Assembly: GCA_033816765.1 (NCBI GenBank)
Contig: CM066295.1
Location: 1,178,001-1,242,000, forward strand
DNA length: 64,000 nt
Reading direction: 5' to 3'
Source: Nothopassalora personata
Taxonomy: Eukaryota; Ascomycota; Dothideomycetes; Mycosphaerellales; Mycosphaerellaceae
Below the pieces are notes generated by a model. The model ran no database searches, had not been told where the DNA came from, and saw nothing but the letters and a program-made list of their open reading frames with translations. Below, in pieces: positions 52,341 to 63,196 of the stretch. The number at the start of each line of letters is the position of its first letter. The first letter of the stretch is position 1. A program made the translations under genes and the position numbers.

Positions 52341-52839
52341 TCTAGTAATCGACTAGGGAAGAGGAGTACTTACATTTAGGGAATGCGATTACGTTGTCGA
52401 CATTTAGCCTACGTAGTAGTAGCGTTCACTAGTAGATAAGGCAAGGAAACAGCTAAACGAGATACAGCTTACGCCGACTAGAAGGATAGAAGAACCGCCT
52501 TCGACCGGGATAGACACTAGCGTAGGGCCGCCGGGTTACGAAGTTACTAGAAGTAATAGAAGTAACGCACTATCGAAGAATACTAACATCTTAGAGTTAA
52601 GTATTCCTAAGGAGTATCGTAAGTAGTCGCGACTCTTTAAAGAGGAGAGAGGCAAAACCGCCTTACCTAAGCACCGCCTATAGGATTATAAGATCAACAT
52701 TTAGCTAGGGAAAGAGCCTCTATAGGGACCCCTATATTAAATGTCTAAGAAAGAGCTACAGACCCTACGAGAATAGCTAAAGGAGAAGCTAGCTAAAGGA
52801 TAGATAAGAAGATCTACCTCGAGTATAGGAACTCTATGT

Positions 52840-53995
52840 ATATTCGTTCTAAAAGCAAACGGGAAGTTACGACTCGTACAAGACTATAGGAAGTTAAACG
52901 AGATTACGATTAAGAACCGATACCCGCTACCTAACATCGAAGAAGTATAAGATAGATTAACCGGATCGGACTAGTACACGAAGATTAACCTACGAGATGC
53001 CTTCTATGCTATACGAATAGTAGAAGGAGAAGAATGGAAAACCGCCTTTAGAATAAGATACGGACTCTACGAATTCTTAGTTATGCTAATGGGATTAACT
53101 AATACACCCGCATCATACTAGGACCTTATTAACGAAACACTTAGAGACCTACTCGACGTATGCGTTATCGCCTATATAGACGACATACTAGTCTACACGA
53201 AAGGATCCCTATAGGAACATATAAGACAAGTCTAGGACGTCTTCGAACGACTTACACGTTTAGGATTTAAGACGGCACCCGAGAAATGCGAATTCTATAA
53301 GAAAGAAGTTAAATTCTTAGGCTTTATTATTAGCACTATAGGGATAAAGATCGACCCTACGAAGACATAGTCAATTAGAGAATAGCTAGAACTAAAAACA
53401 GTTAAGGACGTACAATCATTCCTTAGACTAGCGAACTACAACCGGAAATTCATTAAGGACTACGTAAAAACAGTAGTACTAATAACAATGCTTACGAGAA
53501 AAGACGTTACTTAGAGATAGGGAAAGGAACAGATTGAAGCGTTTAAGAAACTTAAGGAATAATGCGCTTTAGCCCCTACGCTTCGACTATTCGATAGTAG
53601 TAAGGAAGTCCACATCGAGACCGATACGTCTAATATAGTAATAGGCGCATGTCTAACATAGACACACGATAGGTAGAGACACCTAGTAGCCTATTACTCC
53701 CGGAAAATGACTATAGCGGAACAGAACTACGACATCTATAATAAAGAGCTTCTAGCTATTATTGCTACTATATAACATTAGAAAGTATATGTCGAGGGCC
53801 TACCGAAGTTAACGATTCTTTCTAACTATAAGAATCTTACGTACTTCACGACGACGAAAGAACTTACCCGAAGGCAAGCCCGCTAGTCGGAGCTACTAGG
53901 ACAGTATAAGTTCGAAATTAAATATACTCTAGGACGAGAGAATGGCCGCGCCGACGCGCTAAGCCGAAGAAGCGACTACATAGAAGGAAAAGAAC
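52840..53995 (+). pseudogene. Inner element reverse transcriptase and RNase H remnant
   Basis: RT motifs in order are [51 protein letters not shown] and the active-site YIDDILVY at 53173-53196. RNase H follows from about 53560 (HIETDTSNIVIGACL) to ENGRADALSRR near 53980. Stops are TAG or TAA. Confidence 0.9.
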
Positions 53996-54129
53996 TAGTA
54001 TAACACAAGATATTGAAGACAAACCCCGACGGAAGTCTTAGTACAAACACGAGAGAATTTAACAACATCGTACGGATACTAGGCGATAAGGACGAACAAT
54101 TCCCTATATCGTAAGGGAAATACTAAGTA

Positions 54130-55400
54130 CCTAAGGATCGAGAAGAAGAATACATACGATAACATTACGACGGACTAACTTATAGACACCCTAGAACTTC
54201 GAAAACAATAGACCTAATACAACGCAGTTTCTCATTTCTATAGATAAGACTTAAGGTGCTACGCTACATTAAACAGTGCGTACACTACTAACGGAATAAG
54301 GCTACGAGACACGCGAAATACGGTCACCTACAGTTTAGGACACTACCGACGAAACCATAGGACGAAGTCACAATAGACTTTATTACGAAACTCCTACCGT
54401 TAAGAGATTAAGTTATAAAACAACTATACGACATAATACTAGTTATGGTTAATAGACTTATAAAATACGCACACTTTATTCCTATATTAGAAACATACAA
54501 TATAGAGTAGCTCGGATACCTCGTACTAGACAGACTTATCCGATACTACGGATTCCCTTAAGCGTTTATAAGGGACAGAGACAAGCTATTCACATTAAAC
54601 TACTAGAAGACGCTTATAGGAACGATTGAAATTAAACATAAGCTATTAATAGCATATTATCCGGAAATAGACGGACAAACCGAAAGGATAAATTAAACGC
54701 TAGAATAATACCTACGACACTACATCAATTATGCATAAGATAACTAGGTCTGATTACTACTAATAGCGTAGATTGCACTAAATAACCACAAATTAGAGAC
54801 AACTTCAACGACACTATTTTATGCAAACTTTAGTAAAGATCCTAACCTATTTAGAACACCTAGATCTCACCTACAAGCCGAAAGAGCAATCGTGACGACG
54901 GATACTCTTAAGGAAGTGCATAAAGAAACACGTAAGGCGATCGAAGATGTATAATAAAAACTGTCTCGGTAACGGTAGGGCACGAGAAAAATGGCACCTC
55001 TACTAAAAGAGGGGGGGATAAGGTCTATCTCCTTATAAAAAACTTCAGAACAAGAAGATAGACTAAGAAACTAGATTACGTTAAGGTCGGACCATTTTTC
55101 ATTGACAAAGTCATAGGACTATTCAACTACCGCCTACGACTACTACTAGACGCAAAAATCCACCTAGTCTTCCATATCTCTAAGTTAGAACCCGTAGACG
55201 CCGAAACACCCTACTAGGAGAGCTTCTATTTCGAGCCGGAAGTAGAAAACGAATTCGAAGTCGAAAGAATCCTAGATAAGAAAGGTTAGCGATACCTTAT
55301 TAAATAGAAAGGATACGACAAATTAGAAAATACCTAGGAACTAGAAAGAAACCTTAAGAACTGCCGGCTACTTCTAATAGAGTATTTCTAGCGCCGGAAG
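54130..55400 (+). pseudogene. Inner element integrase and chromodomain remnant
   Basis: An integrase zinc-binding region is followed by a catalytic core with TIDFITKLLPL, LIRYYGFP.AFIRDRDKLF and AYYPEIDGQTERIN. A frame shift occurs near 55010 in a run of G. The chromodomain is at about 55245-55395: FEVERILDKKG, then KGYDKLENT. This places it in the chromovirus branch. Confidence 0.85.
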
Positions 55401-55473
55401 AACCTCGAAGAGAAGGAGGACTATACAACTAGAAATCGGAGGAGACATTATAACCTTAGTCGATAAGAAGATT

Positions 55474-55914
55474 CTAAGTATTAGAAGCTAGGTAGAAGTC
55501 CGCTAACTCCTCCTACTCTAGCTCTAACAGGTCCGCCGACTCTACGGCAATAGCCTCGTTAGCTCTCTAATCTACGAGCTCTATCTACCTACGTAACCGT
55601 TCTTCCTTCGTATATACAGTATTTAGGGCCTCGCGGGCACGCTCTTAAGCCTCGCGGGCTTCCTTTATCTACCGCTATAGTTTCTTCTTTTTACTAATAA
55701 GGCGATCGAACTCGGAACGCGACACCTTTACATTATAACGGATGTTTCGACGAATACACTTATTGCACCGCCCCGATAATACGTGCACCCTACACACCCG
55801 CGAATGCGCCCGACAATTGGAATAGGACCGCACTATTATCTCTCCGAAGTTGTCGATAGTTTCGGCTAACTTAAGACGACGAGAGGTACTTGAGGAAGAA
55901 GGAGCCTTTAGCAT
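55474..55914 (-). pseudogene. Antisense Cys-rich accessory gene of the inner element
   Basis: On the strand opposite to gag-pol, the ATG at 55914 opens MLKAPSSSSTSRRLKLAETI, then NCRAHSRVC and RCNKCIRRNIRYNVKVSRSE, FDRLISKKKKL. The same frame continues past a TAG at 55677-55675 through KEAREA, ERAREALNTVYTKEERLRR, ANEAIAVESADLLELE and EELADFYLASNT to a TAG at 55474: ~146 codons. All internal stops are of the CAG/TGG to TAG type. The layout is Ser-rich start, Cys cluster with CxxC, then predicted coiled coil, as in the frame at 48297-48950. The first 80 residues before the first TAG are uninterrupted. Function unknown. Confidence 0.62.
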
Positions 55915-55994
55915 GTTAAGGAAGACATAAACGAGAATACTAAACGAAGGAGCAAGGCGGTAGGACTATAACCTAAGCTCGAGGCGAGCTAAAC

Positions 55995-56008
55995 TAAGAG
56001 GGGGATAG
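55995..56008 (+). other. Polypurine tract of inner element
   Basis: TAAGAGGGGGATAG directly before the 3' LTR, the expected primer site for plus-strand DNA synthesis. The outer element has the same motif at 48226-48237 on the minus strand. Confidence 0.8.
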
Positions 56009-56428
56009 TGTTACGGGTTAGATTAAGCTAATGCTTAGCGACTAATTAGAGCCTCTACAGTTAAGTAGGTGCTACTATAGCTAGAAAGGCACAGCTACTA
56101 TAGAGTAATCTATTGCTCCATATAATCTATAAAGCAGATTAATAGATTAGAATAGAGCACGATAGTAATTGATCTATTACTCTATATAATCTATAAAGTA
56201 GATTAACAGATCGGAGCAGATTAATAATAATTTCCTTTGTATTTAGGAACGCTAGAAACCCTTATAGTTCTAATGCGTTTAACTTATGTTACTATCTCAC
56301 TAATTGGAATACAACTCTTATTCCTATCATTCATCTTCACTTAGCTTACTTTAGCCTCTCTAAAGAATACCGCCGCGTGACTTGACTTATCTCTCTTTTA
56401 AGACTAGCCCTAGAACGAGACAATAACA
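56009..56428 (+). repeat. 3' LTR of inner element, 420 bp
   Basis: Same length as the 5' LTR; the differences seen are almost all transitions. Includes the two palindromic U3 units. Confidence 0.93.
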
Positions 56429-56433
56429 TTATA

Positions 56434-59160
56434 CTATAGGTAGGAGTAATACCCAATTGTCTTATACGTAGTTAACGTAGTGTCGTAGGTATTGTTCTAA
56501 GGTTTAATTTGCTCTCTTAGTTTATCCGTCCGTTTATAGGTAATATGCCGTAGACAGTTTATATTATATACTAACTTCCGCTATAAGAGTCTTCTAGTAG
56601 TTAGATATAAACAGCTTGTCTCGGTCTATAATAAAGACCTTTAGGAATCCGTAGTATCGTACTAGCTTGTCGAGAACGAGATAACCGAGTTACTCTACCG
56701 TGTATGTCTCGTAGGCAGGTATAAAGTGTGCATATTTCGTTAGGCGATCGACCATAACTAGTATTATGTCGTATTCCGTGCCTATCGCCTTGTCCGTAGA
56801 TATAGGAAGTTTCGTAATGAAGTCTATCGTAACCTCGTCCTATAGTTATGTCGGTAGTGTTCTAAACTGTATTTATCTATATTTCTCGTGTCGTGTAGCC
56901 TTGTTTTATTAATAGTAAACACATTGCTTAATGTAGTTTAATACCTTCTGTCTTATTGATAGAAATGAGAAGCTACGTTATATAATCTCGAGAGTTTTTA
57001 TAGTTCTAGGATGTCCGTACATTAGGTTATCGTAATGTTATCGTATGCATTCTTCTTCTCGTCCTTACGGTACTTAGTATCTTCCTTATACTAGTAGGAA
57101 CTGTTCTTCTATGTCCTAAAGAACGCGCACTATGTTATTAAACTCCTTTGTGTTAGCGCTTAGACTTCTATCTAGATTAGTCTTAAGTACTTATTGTCGC
57201 ACTGGTTCCTTTCCTTCTATGTAGTTGCTTCTTTGGCTTAGTGCGTAGGCCCTGCCGTTATCTTTTCCTACGGTATAGCGGATTTTAAACTTATACTGTC
57301 CGAGCAGTTCCGACTAGCGGGCCTATCTTCGGGTTAGTACTTTTATTATAGTAAAGTAAGTGAGATTCTTATAATTAGAAAGAATCGTTAGCTTAGGTGC
57401 TCCTTCCGCGTATACTCTCTAGTGCTATATTATAGCGACAATAGCGAGAAGTTCCCTATTATAGATGTCGTAGTTTTGTTCCGCGGGTGTCATTTTTCTT
57501 AAGTAATAGGCCACTAGGTGTCTTTTCCTATCGTGTTCTTATATAAGGCATACGCCTATAGCTATGTCCGATGCGTCCGTTTCGATTTAGACTTCCTTTG
57601 TTCCGTCGAACAGTCGAAGCGTTAGTGCTAAGGCGCACTATCTTTTAAGTATTTCGAAAGCTTGTCGTTCTTTATTACCCTAGGTCCACTTAGTGTCTTT
57701 CCTAGTAAGTGCAGTTATAGCTACAGCCGTTTTAGAGTAGTCCTTAATGAACTTACGGTTATAGTTCGCGAGTCCGAGGAACGATTATACGTCCTTAACG
57801 TTAGCTAGCGTCGGCCATTCTTCGATAGACTATGTCTTTGCTAGGTCGATCTAGATTCCTGTTATACTTATAATAAATCCGAGGAATTTAACTTGTTTCT
57901 TATAGAACTCGTATTTTTCTAGTGCCGTCTTGAACCCTACTCGTGTAAGGCGCTCGAAGACGTCCTAGACTTGTCTAACGTGGTTCTATAGTAATCCCTT
58001 AGTGTAGACGAGGATGTCGTCTATATAGGCAATAACGTACACGTCGAGAAGCTCTCTTAGTGTCTCATTAACTAGGTCTTAATAGGATGCGGGTGCATTA
58101 GTCAGTCCTATTAGCATAACTAAGAACTCGTAGAGTCCGTATCGTGTTCTAAATGCGGTTTTCCATTCCTCTCCTTCTACTATTCGGATAGCGTAGAAGG
58201 CATCTCGTAGATCGATCTTCGTGTACTAGTTGGATCCGGTAAGTCGGTCCTATGCTTCTTCGATGTTCGGTAGTGGATATCGGTTCTTTATCGTGATCTC
58301 GTTTAACTTTCGGTAGTCTTGTACGAGTCGTAGTTTCCCGTTCGGTTTTAGAACAAACATACATAGAGTTCCCGCACTTAAGGTGGATCTTCTTATCTAT
58401 CCTTTGTCGAGTTCCTCCTTTAGCTATTCTCGTAGGGTTTTAAGCTCTTTCTCGGACATTTAATATAGGGGTTCCTATAGAGGCTCCTTCCCTAGCTAAA
58501 TGTTTATCTTATGGTCCTATAGTTAGTATTTAGGTAAGGCTTCTCTACCCTTTTCCTCTTTAAAGAGCCTTTTCCACTTAAGGTACTCCTTAGGAATGCT
58601 TAGCTCCGATATACTAGTATCCTTCGATAGTACGTTACTTCTATCCGTTCTAGTAATTTCGTAATCCGGCGGCCCTACGCTAGTATCTATCCCGGTCGAA
58701 GGTAGTTCTTAGTTCCTTCTATTTGGCGTAAGCTCGAATGCGTTAAGCTGTTTCCTTACCTTATCTACTATCGTCCGCTGTCGATGCGTAGGTTTAATGC
58801 TAATAACGCAGTTGCATTACCTAAATATAAGTACTCCTCTTTTCTAGTCGATAACTGGATTGTGCTTTCTTAACTAAGGCATACCTAATACTATGTTATA
58901 ACTAGCTATATTAGTAACATCTAAGGTAATGTTCTTGTAGTGCTGTTAGATAGCTAGTAGCAATAGTGTCGTCTCCCATTCTACGCTAGGTAACGATAAT
59001 CCGTCTACCGCGATTAACTCGTAACCCCATTTCTTCTTTAGGGTAGCTAACCCGTTTCTTGTTATAAAAGACTCGGAGATAAAGTTCCCCGCTACTCCTA
59101 AGTCGATTATAACACTAGTCCTATGTCCGTTAACGATTACTTATATTTAGAAAACAGTGT
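56434..59160 (-). pseudogene. Outer element: protease, RT, RNase H and integrase remnant
   Basis: On the minus strand, the protease IIDLGVAGNF is near 59090 and [22 protein letters not shown] near 58310. YIDDILVY is at 58027-58004. RNase H lies near 57600-57250, and the integrase core with TIDFITKL is near 56820. The reading ends at 56434, where the inner element begins, and resumes at 49527. TAG/TAA stops throughout. Confidence 0.88.
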
Positions 59161-60079
59161 TTAGTGTCGATACGTAAGCCTAAGTATTACATAACTCCCT
59201 TTAGTCGCTTATTCCTAGGGAGCTGATCCTTTTCCCGAATAGTATGTAGTTCGCTATACTTCGTGCCTAGAGGCTTTGGCTAGAACCTGTAGCCCGTTGC
59301 CCTATGTCTATACTTGTAGTCTATTCCGTTCCTAGATCTTCTACGATTCTAAGTAGAGAGCCCGTACATGCTATACTACTGTTCGTAGTTCGTTTAAGAC
59401 GAAAGTTCCTACCGGTGTTAGGTATCCGGTATCCGTTATTCGGCTTCCTATAGGTAGTCGTTCGATAACCGCTTTAGCTAAGTTCTTAGTATTGTTTATA
59501 GTTAGGTAGCCCTATACTATGCCCCTTATTATGTCGAGTGTCTTATCGAATTCGTTAGGGTTTAGGTATCGTTTCCCTAAGAACTTTAGTAGGAATTCTT
59601 CGTGCCTTCGTTAGAGGTAGATAATCAACTTATAGAGTTTCCTTAGCGCGTCTACCGTAAATGTGTATACTTCGTTTTCGTCGTCGGTGTCGCTCTCTTC
59701 TTCTTCGGATAAGTCCTCGCTTGACTCCTCCGGTACGTAATCTTCTTCGATAGTATCTAGTTCGTTTGTCTATTGTTCTAGTACTAGTGACTAGCGTCCG
59801 TCCTATTCTAGGTCCTAGTTTTCTTTATTATCGTTATCGAAGCAAGATTCGTCTATGTCTACTTCTTAGAGCTTGTTTTATCCGTACTAAGCTCCTAGGG
59901 TTCCTACTAGTTGTCGTAGCTAGTACCCTACGCCTAACTTAGCGTCGTAGTAGGTTTAACACGAGTCCTAGTAACAGAATCGCTAGTAAAGGCTTCCGTA
60001 ACCGTGTCGAGATTCTTTCTTAACTTTATAGTTAACTCCTCGTACCATTATGCTAAACAATCTAATAGTCTTTAATTGT

Positions 60080-61170
60080 TAGTTATTTGGTAGTGGTGTA
60101 TGTTATTAAACATAGTATTCTCCTCGTCCTTGTAAGGGGTCTAGGAGAGGCATCGCAACCCGGTTGCTATCCTTCTCCTCTACTCTCTAGGTATAGTTAA
60201 ATTGTCGGGGTCCAACACTACTCCTAGATTTGCCTACCTTTAGTTACATTATATTAAACTGCTCGCGGCGTACTATATTTTTACCGCGGCAATCCGGCGC
60301 TATGTAACCCTCCTTACTATAGGCATAGTATATGAGTTTTCCTTTTCCTTTAAAGGGCTTTCCGTAGCCCCTACTCTTGTCGATCCTCCGTCCTCGTTAG
60401 GTAACGTCCAGTTCTATTAGCTGTAGTCTATAGTAGGGCTAGCTTTATCGTAAGAATTCTCCCTTCGTAACGTATCCTCCTAAGGGTCTACGATCCGGAG
60501 TGTATCCTACTATACCCCCTACTTTAGAGTCGTGTTTCTTTTCCTAGTGTCGTTCCTAGAGCTAGTTATCGATGTTAATCGACGCCTTTATTAGCTCTTC
60601 GAGGTTAGTAATCCGTCCCCCGTGTCTTATTAACTCGTCCTTAACGGAGTCCTTAAGTCCACGTCGGAACATAGTTATTAACGCCGTCTAGTCCTATCCG
60701 GTAATTTATCCGTATTCTTCGAATTTAGCGGCATATTCTAAAGTAGACGTCCTTTGCTTTAGGTGTTGAATAATTCGTATAGCCTATTAGACTTCGTTCA
60801 AGGTTCTAAAGATTGATTTCATCTTTTCTTTAAAGAGAGTATAGCTCCTAAACATTCCGGTAGGGTCTAATCGTCCTATACCTTTAAGGTATTCCTTAAG
60901 GTAAGGTTTGATCTAGTTCTACGCACTTCCGCGAAGGTACGTAATAGCGAAGATAGTTCTTTTATTAGCATCGACTAGGTTGAACATAAGATACATATCT
61001 ATCTAATTAATCCAGTCGTCGAACTTAGCCCTGTCTCTATAGAAGAGGTCTAGCTTAGTAGCCTTAACGTCGTTCTTCCTTAGAGTAGGCTTGTTATCGT
61101 TATTAGACTTATCGTCCTTCGTAGTGGTCTATTGTAGTAGCGTACGGCGGATGCTTCCTACTTCGCTAGG
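60080..61170 (-). pseudogene. Outer element gag remnant
   Basis: On the minus strand reads KLDLFYRDRAKFDDWIN and YLMFNLVDANKRTIFAITYL. The zinc knuckle near 60320-60280 is YYAYSKEGYIAPDC: two Cys and the His have become Tyr, all RIP-type. Very similar to the inner gag. Confidence 0.83.
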
Positions 61171-61226
61171 GGCGGGTGTTCCCCTACTAGCTGCTTAAGT
61201 AGCGCTTATCCTAAGGGCGTTTAAAG

Positions 61227-61595
61227 TGTTATGTCTCGTTCTAGGGCTAATCTTAAAAGAGAGATAAGTTAAGTCACGTGGCGGTATTCTTTAGAGAGGC
61301 TAAAGCAAACTAAGCGAAGATGAATAATTGGAGTAAGAGTGTATTCTAATTAGTGAGATCGTAATATAAGTTAAACGCCTCGAAGCTATAAGGGATTCTT
61401 AGCGTTCCTAAATACATAGGAGATCTCTGTCTCGTGTAAGTGTGGTTCCTGATCATGAGTATAAGATCTCATTCTTACGCTAGGTTCTCATTCTTATGTT
61501 CGGGTACATCCGTAGGACAGCGTTCCTGTCAGATGTTACTGGCCAATTAGGGCGGTTAGCTGTCCCCCGGTCCGGTCTCGATCCGAACCGTAACA
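61227..61595 (-). repeat. 5' LTR of outer element, 369 bp
   Basis: Starts TGTTATGTCTCG and ends CCGTAACA on the plus strand; matching copy at 47857-48225. Followed by the TTTTA target duplication. Confidence 0.92.
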
Positions 61596-62040
61596 TTTTA
61601 CTTCTATTACTAACTACTCTTATAATGTTAGTACTCTTATACTATGTTACTTTAGCTTCCTTTATAAGCTTCTATAGTAGTCTACTAAGTTAGCTATATT
61701 TAAGCTTAGGCCCTACTAAGGAGTACCTTAGACCTTTAACTTAGCTAACTATTCTTTACCTCCTTATAGATAATAAGACTCTAATAAAAAAACTTTATAA
61801 GTAGAAAGAATATTAATACCTTTATTAAAAGTATTAAGATTAATATAGATAAGATATAAGAATATCTAAGGAACGTTTAAAAGAATATAACTTTACTTAA
61901 ATATCTAACTTCTATAAACTTAAAAGTTATATAAGATATAAGAAGAATATATAGATAGTAGCTTTTTCGCTAAGAATTTCAAAGATTAGGGTATCTTTTT
62001 TATTATCAAATAGGTAGTACAAGCTACAGATATGCTCCAT
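61596..62040. repeat. AT-rich RIP-like DNA, right flank of nested elements
   Basis: Begins with the TTTTA duplication. Very TA-rich, without open frames or recognisable motifs, and composition returns to normal at about 62040. Probably the right half of the older AT-rich sequence also seen at 47279-47851. Confidence 0.65.
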
Positions 62041-63196
62041 CTAAACACCGGTATAGTACTAACCTATTAGAAACATCCAAGTCTTTCCATACACCTTAAA
62101 TTGACACTTCCAGACCCCACAGCTTTGCATGAAGCGTCTAGCAGGCCACGCGCAGAATAGTTACAAGGTCCATATCGATATCACATTTTTGCCTCTCAAA
62201 CCCTGGGTGGCCTCGGTATTAGCCCAAGAACGATGCAGACCCAGAACTTCTAAAAGGACACGCATGACCCTGACATCCATCAACCGTGGAAAGTACGTGA
62301 ATCAATTGATCAAGGACTTCTTGCACTCGCAGAAGTCTAGAAGGACGGAGAACGTTGGACACCCACTTCCCCACAGATCGCTGACGTCCACAGAACGACG
62401 AGTGCTCCCAAGAACGACATGACGATGACACGTCCTGCTCGATTCAAGCCATTGACCTCTGGCTGCGCCCTGCTCGTGCAACAACACATGGTAACATCTG
62501 TCAGCATGGTGCGTGTCACCAACTTCAAGTCGATAGCGGCAACGGCAAGGATCTTACAGCAGAAGGACATCAACCGAGATGAGGCGAGAAGAACACGAGG
62601 CATTAACGGCAAGGCGACAAGCGAATCGTACCGCTCTATTTACTTTTCCATACCATGCCACAGTGAACCATCCTCATTACCATTATGTCCGACACCATGG
62701 CCACCCATGCAAGTAAAACAGTAAACATTTTCCATTGCCCGCGAAGGCTGCAGTCTGAGTCTTTGACAGAATGGTTGCTGAGCTTCGAGACGCCGTGTCG
62801 CGAGCACACTTGCCGCCGCCGTCCTTCATTCGTGTAACCGTAAGAAACTCCGCCAGTAAACCATGAACAGCTAAGTACAGATCGAAACTTCCAAGCCAGC
62901 CACAGGTGGCACGACCAACACACATTGTTGATGTCATGTCGTAAGATGCCACCAATATCATCCGTCAGTAAGTTGTTGTTCCGTCCTTGTTGAGTAAGAG
63001 TGAGTGACACAGCCCAGAGGCGACGCCAGGCATGCGGTAGTAATGCGCGGAGCTGGATTGCTGCAGTGCGTCTTGTCGTAATCAATCGTGAAGCTCGTAA
63101 CGACAGCCGTCTAGTCGTGATGTTGTACAGTACAAGTCGCTCGTTGACAGTAGTGATATCGGAAGGATGGTTGGAGAAGTCCCAGTGATGAAGCCC
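62041..63196. other. Intergenic, 1.1 kb
   Basis: Normal composition, no frame with recognisable domains. The right part is downstream of the RRM gene and may be its 3' untranslated region. Confidence 0.4.

Larger units (their letters stand above)
49533..56428 (+). mobile_element. Inner Ty3/Gypsy chromovirus, plus orientation
   Basis: 6896 bp with direct 420-bp LTRs at 49533-49952 and 56009-56428 (TGTTACGG...AATAACA). It is inserted in the outer element in the opposite direction, in the integrase region. Gag, protease, RT, RNase H, integrase and chromodomain follow in order. A polypurine tract, AAGAGGGGGATAG, ends at 56008. No frame is intact: TAG and TAA replace CAG, CAA and TGG codons throughout. 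It must be younger than the outer element because it interrupts it. Confidence 0.94.
47857..61595 (-). mobile_element. Outer Ty3/Gypsy chromovirus, minus orientation, split by an inner element
   Basis: Two direct 369-bp LTRs (47857-48225 and 61227-61595) bound the element. They begin TGTTA and end TAACA and are flanked by a perfect 5-bp duplication TTTTA (47852-47856 and 61596-61600). Without the inner element it would be about 6.84 kb. Order on the minus strand is gag, protease, RT, RNase H, integrase, chromodomain, the usual chromovirus order. A polypurine tract (GAAGGGGGATAG on the minus strand) abuts the 3' LTR at 48226. All frames are broken, mainly by TAG and TAA. The inner element sits in the C-terminal integrase coding part. 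Confidence 0.93.

Noticed and set aside
58149..58364. 71-codon frame without stops in the outer RT region
   Set aside because: It is another frame of RT, not an extra gene; the RT reading in the neighbouring frame has the family motifs.
62636..63085. 149-codon minus-strand frame downstream of the RRM gene
   Set aside because: No domain and unlike coding composition; more likely 3' untranslated sequence.
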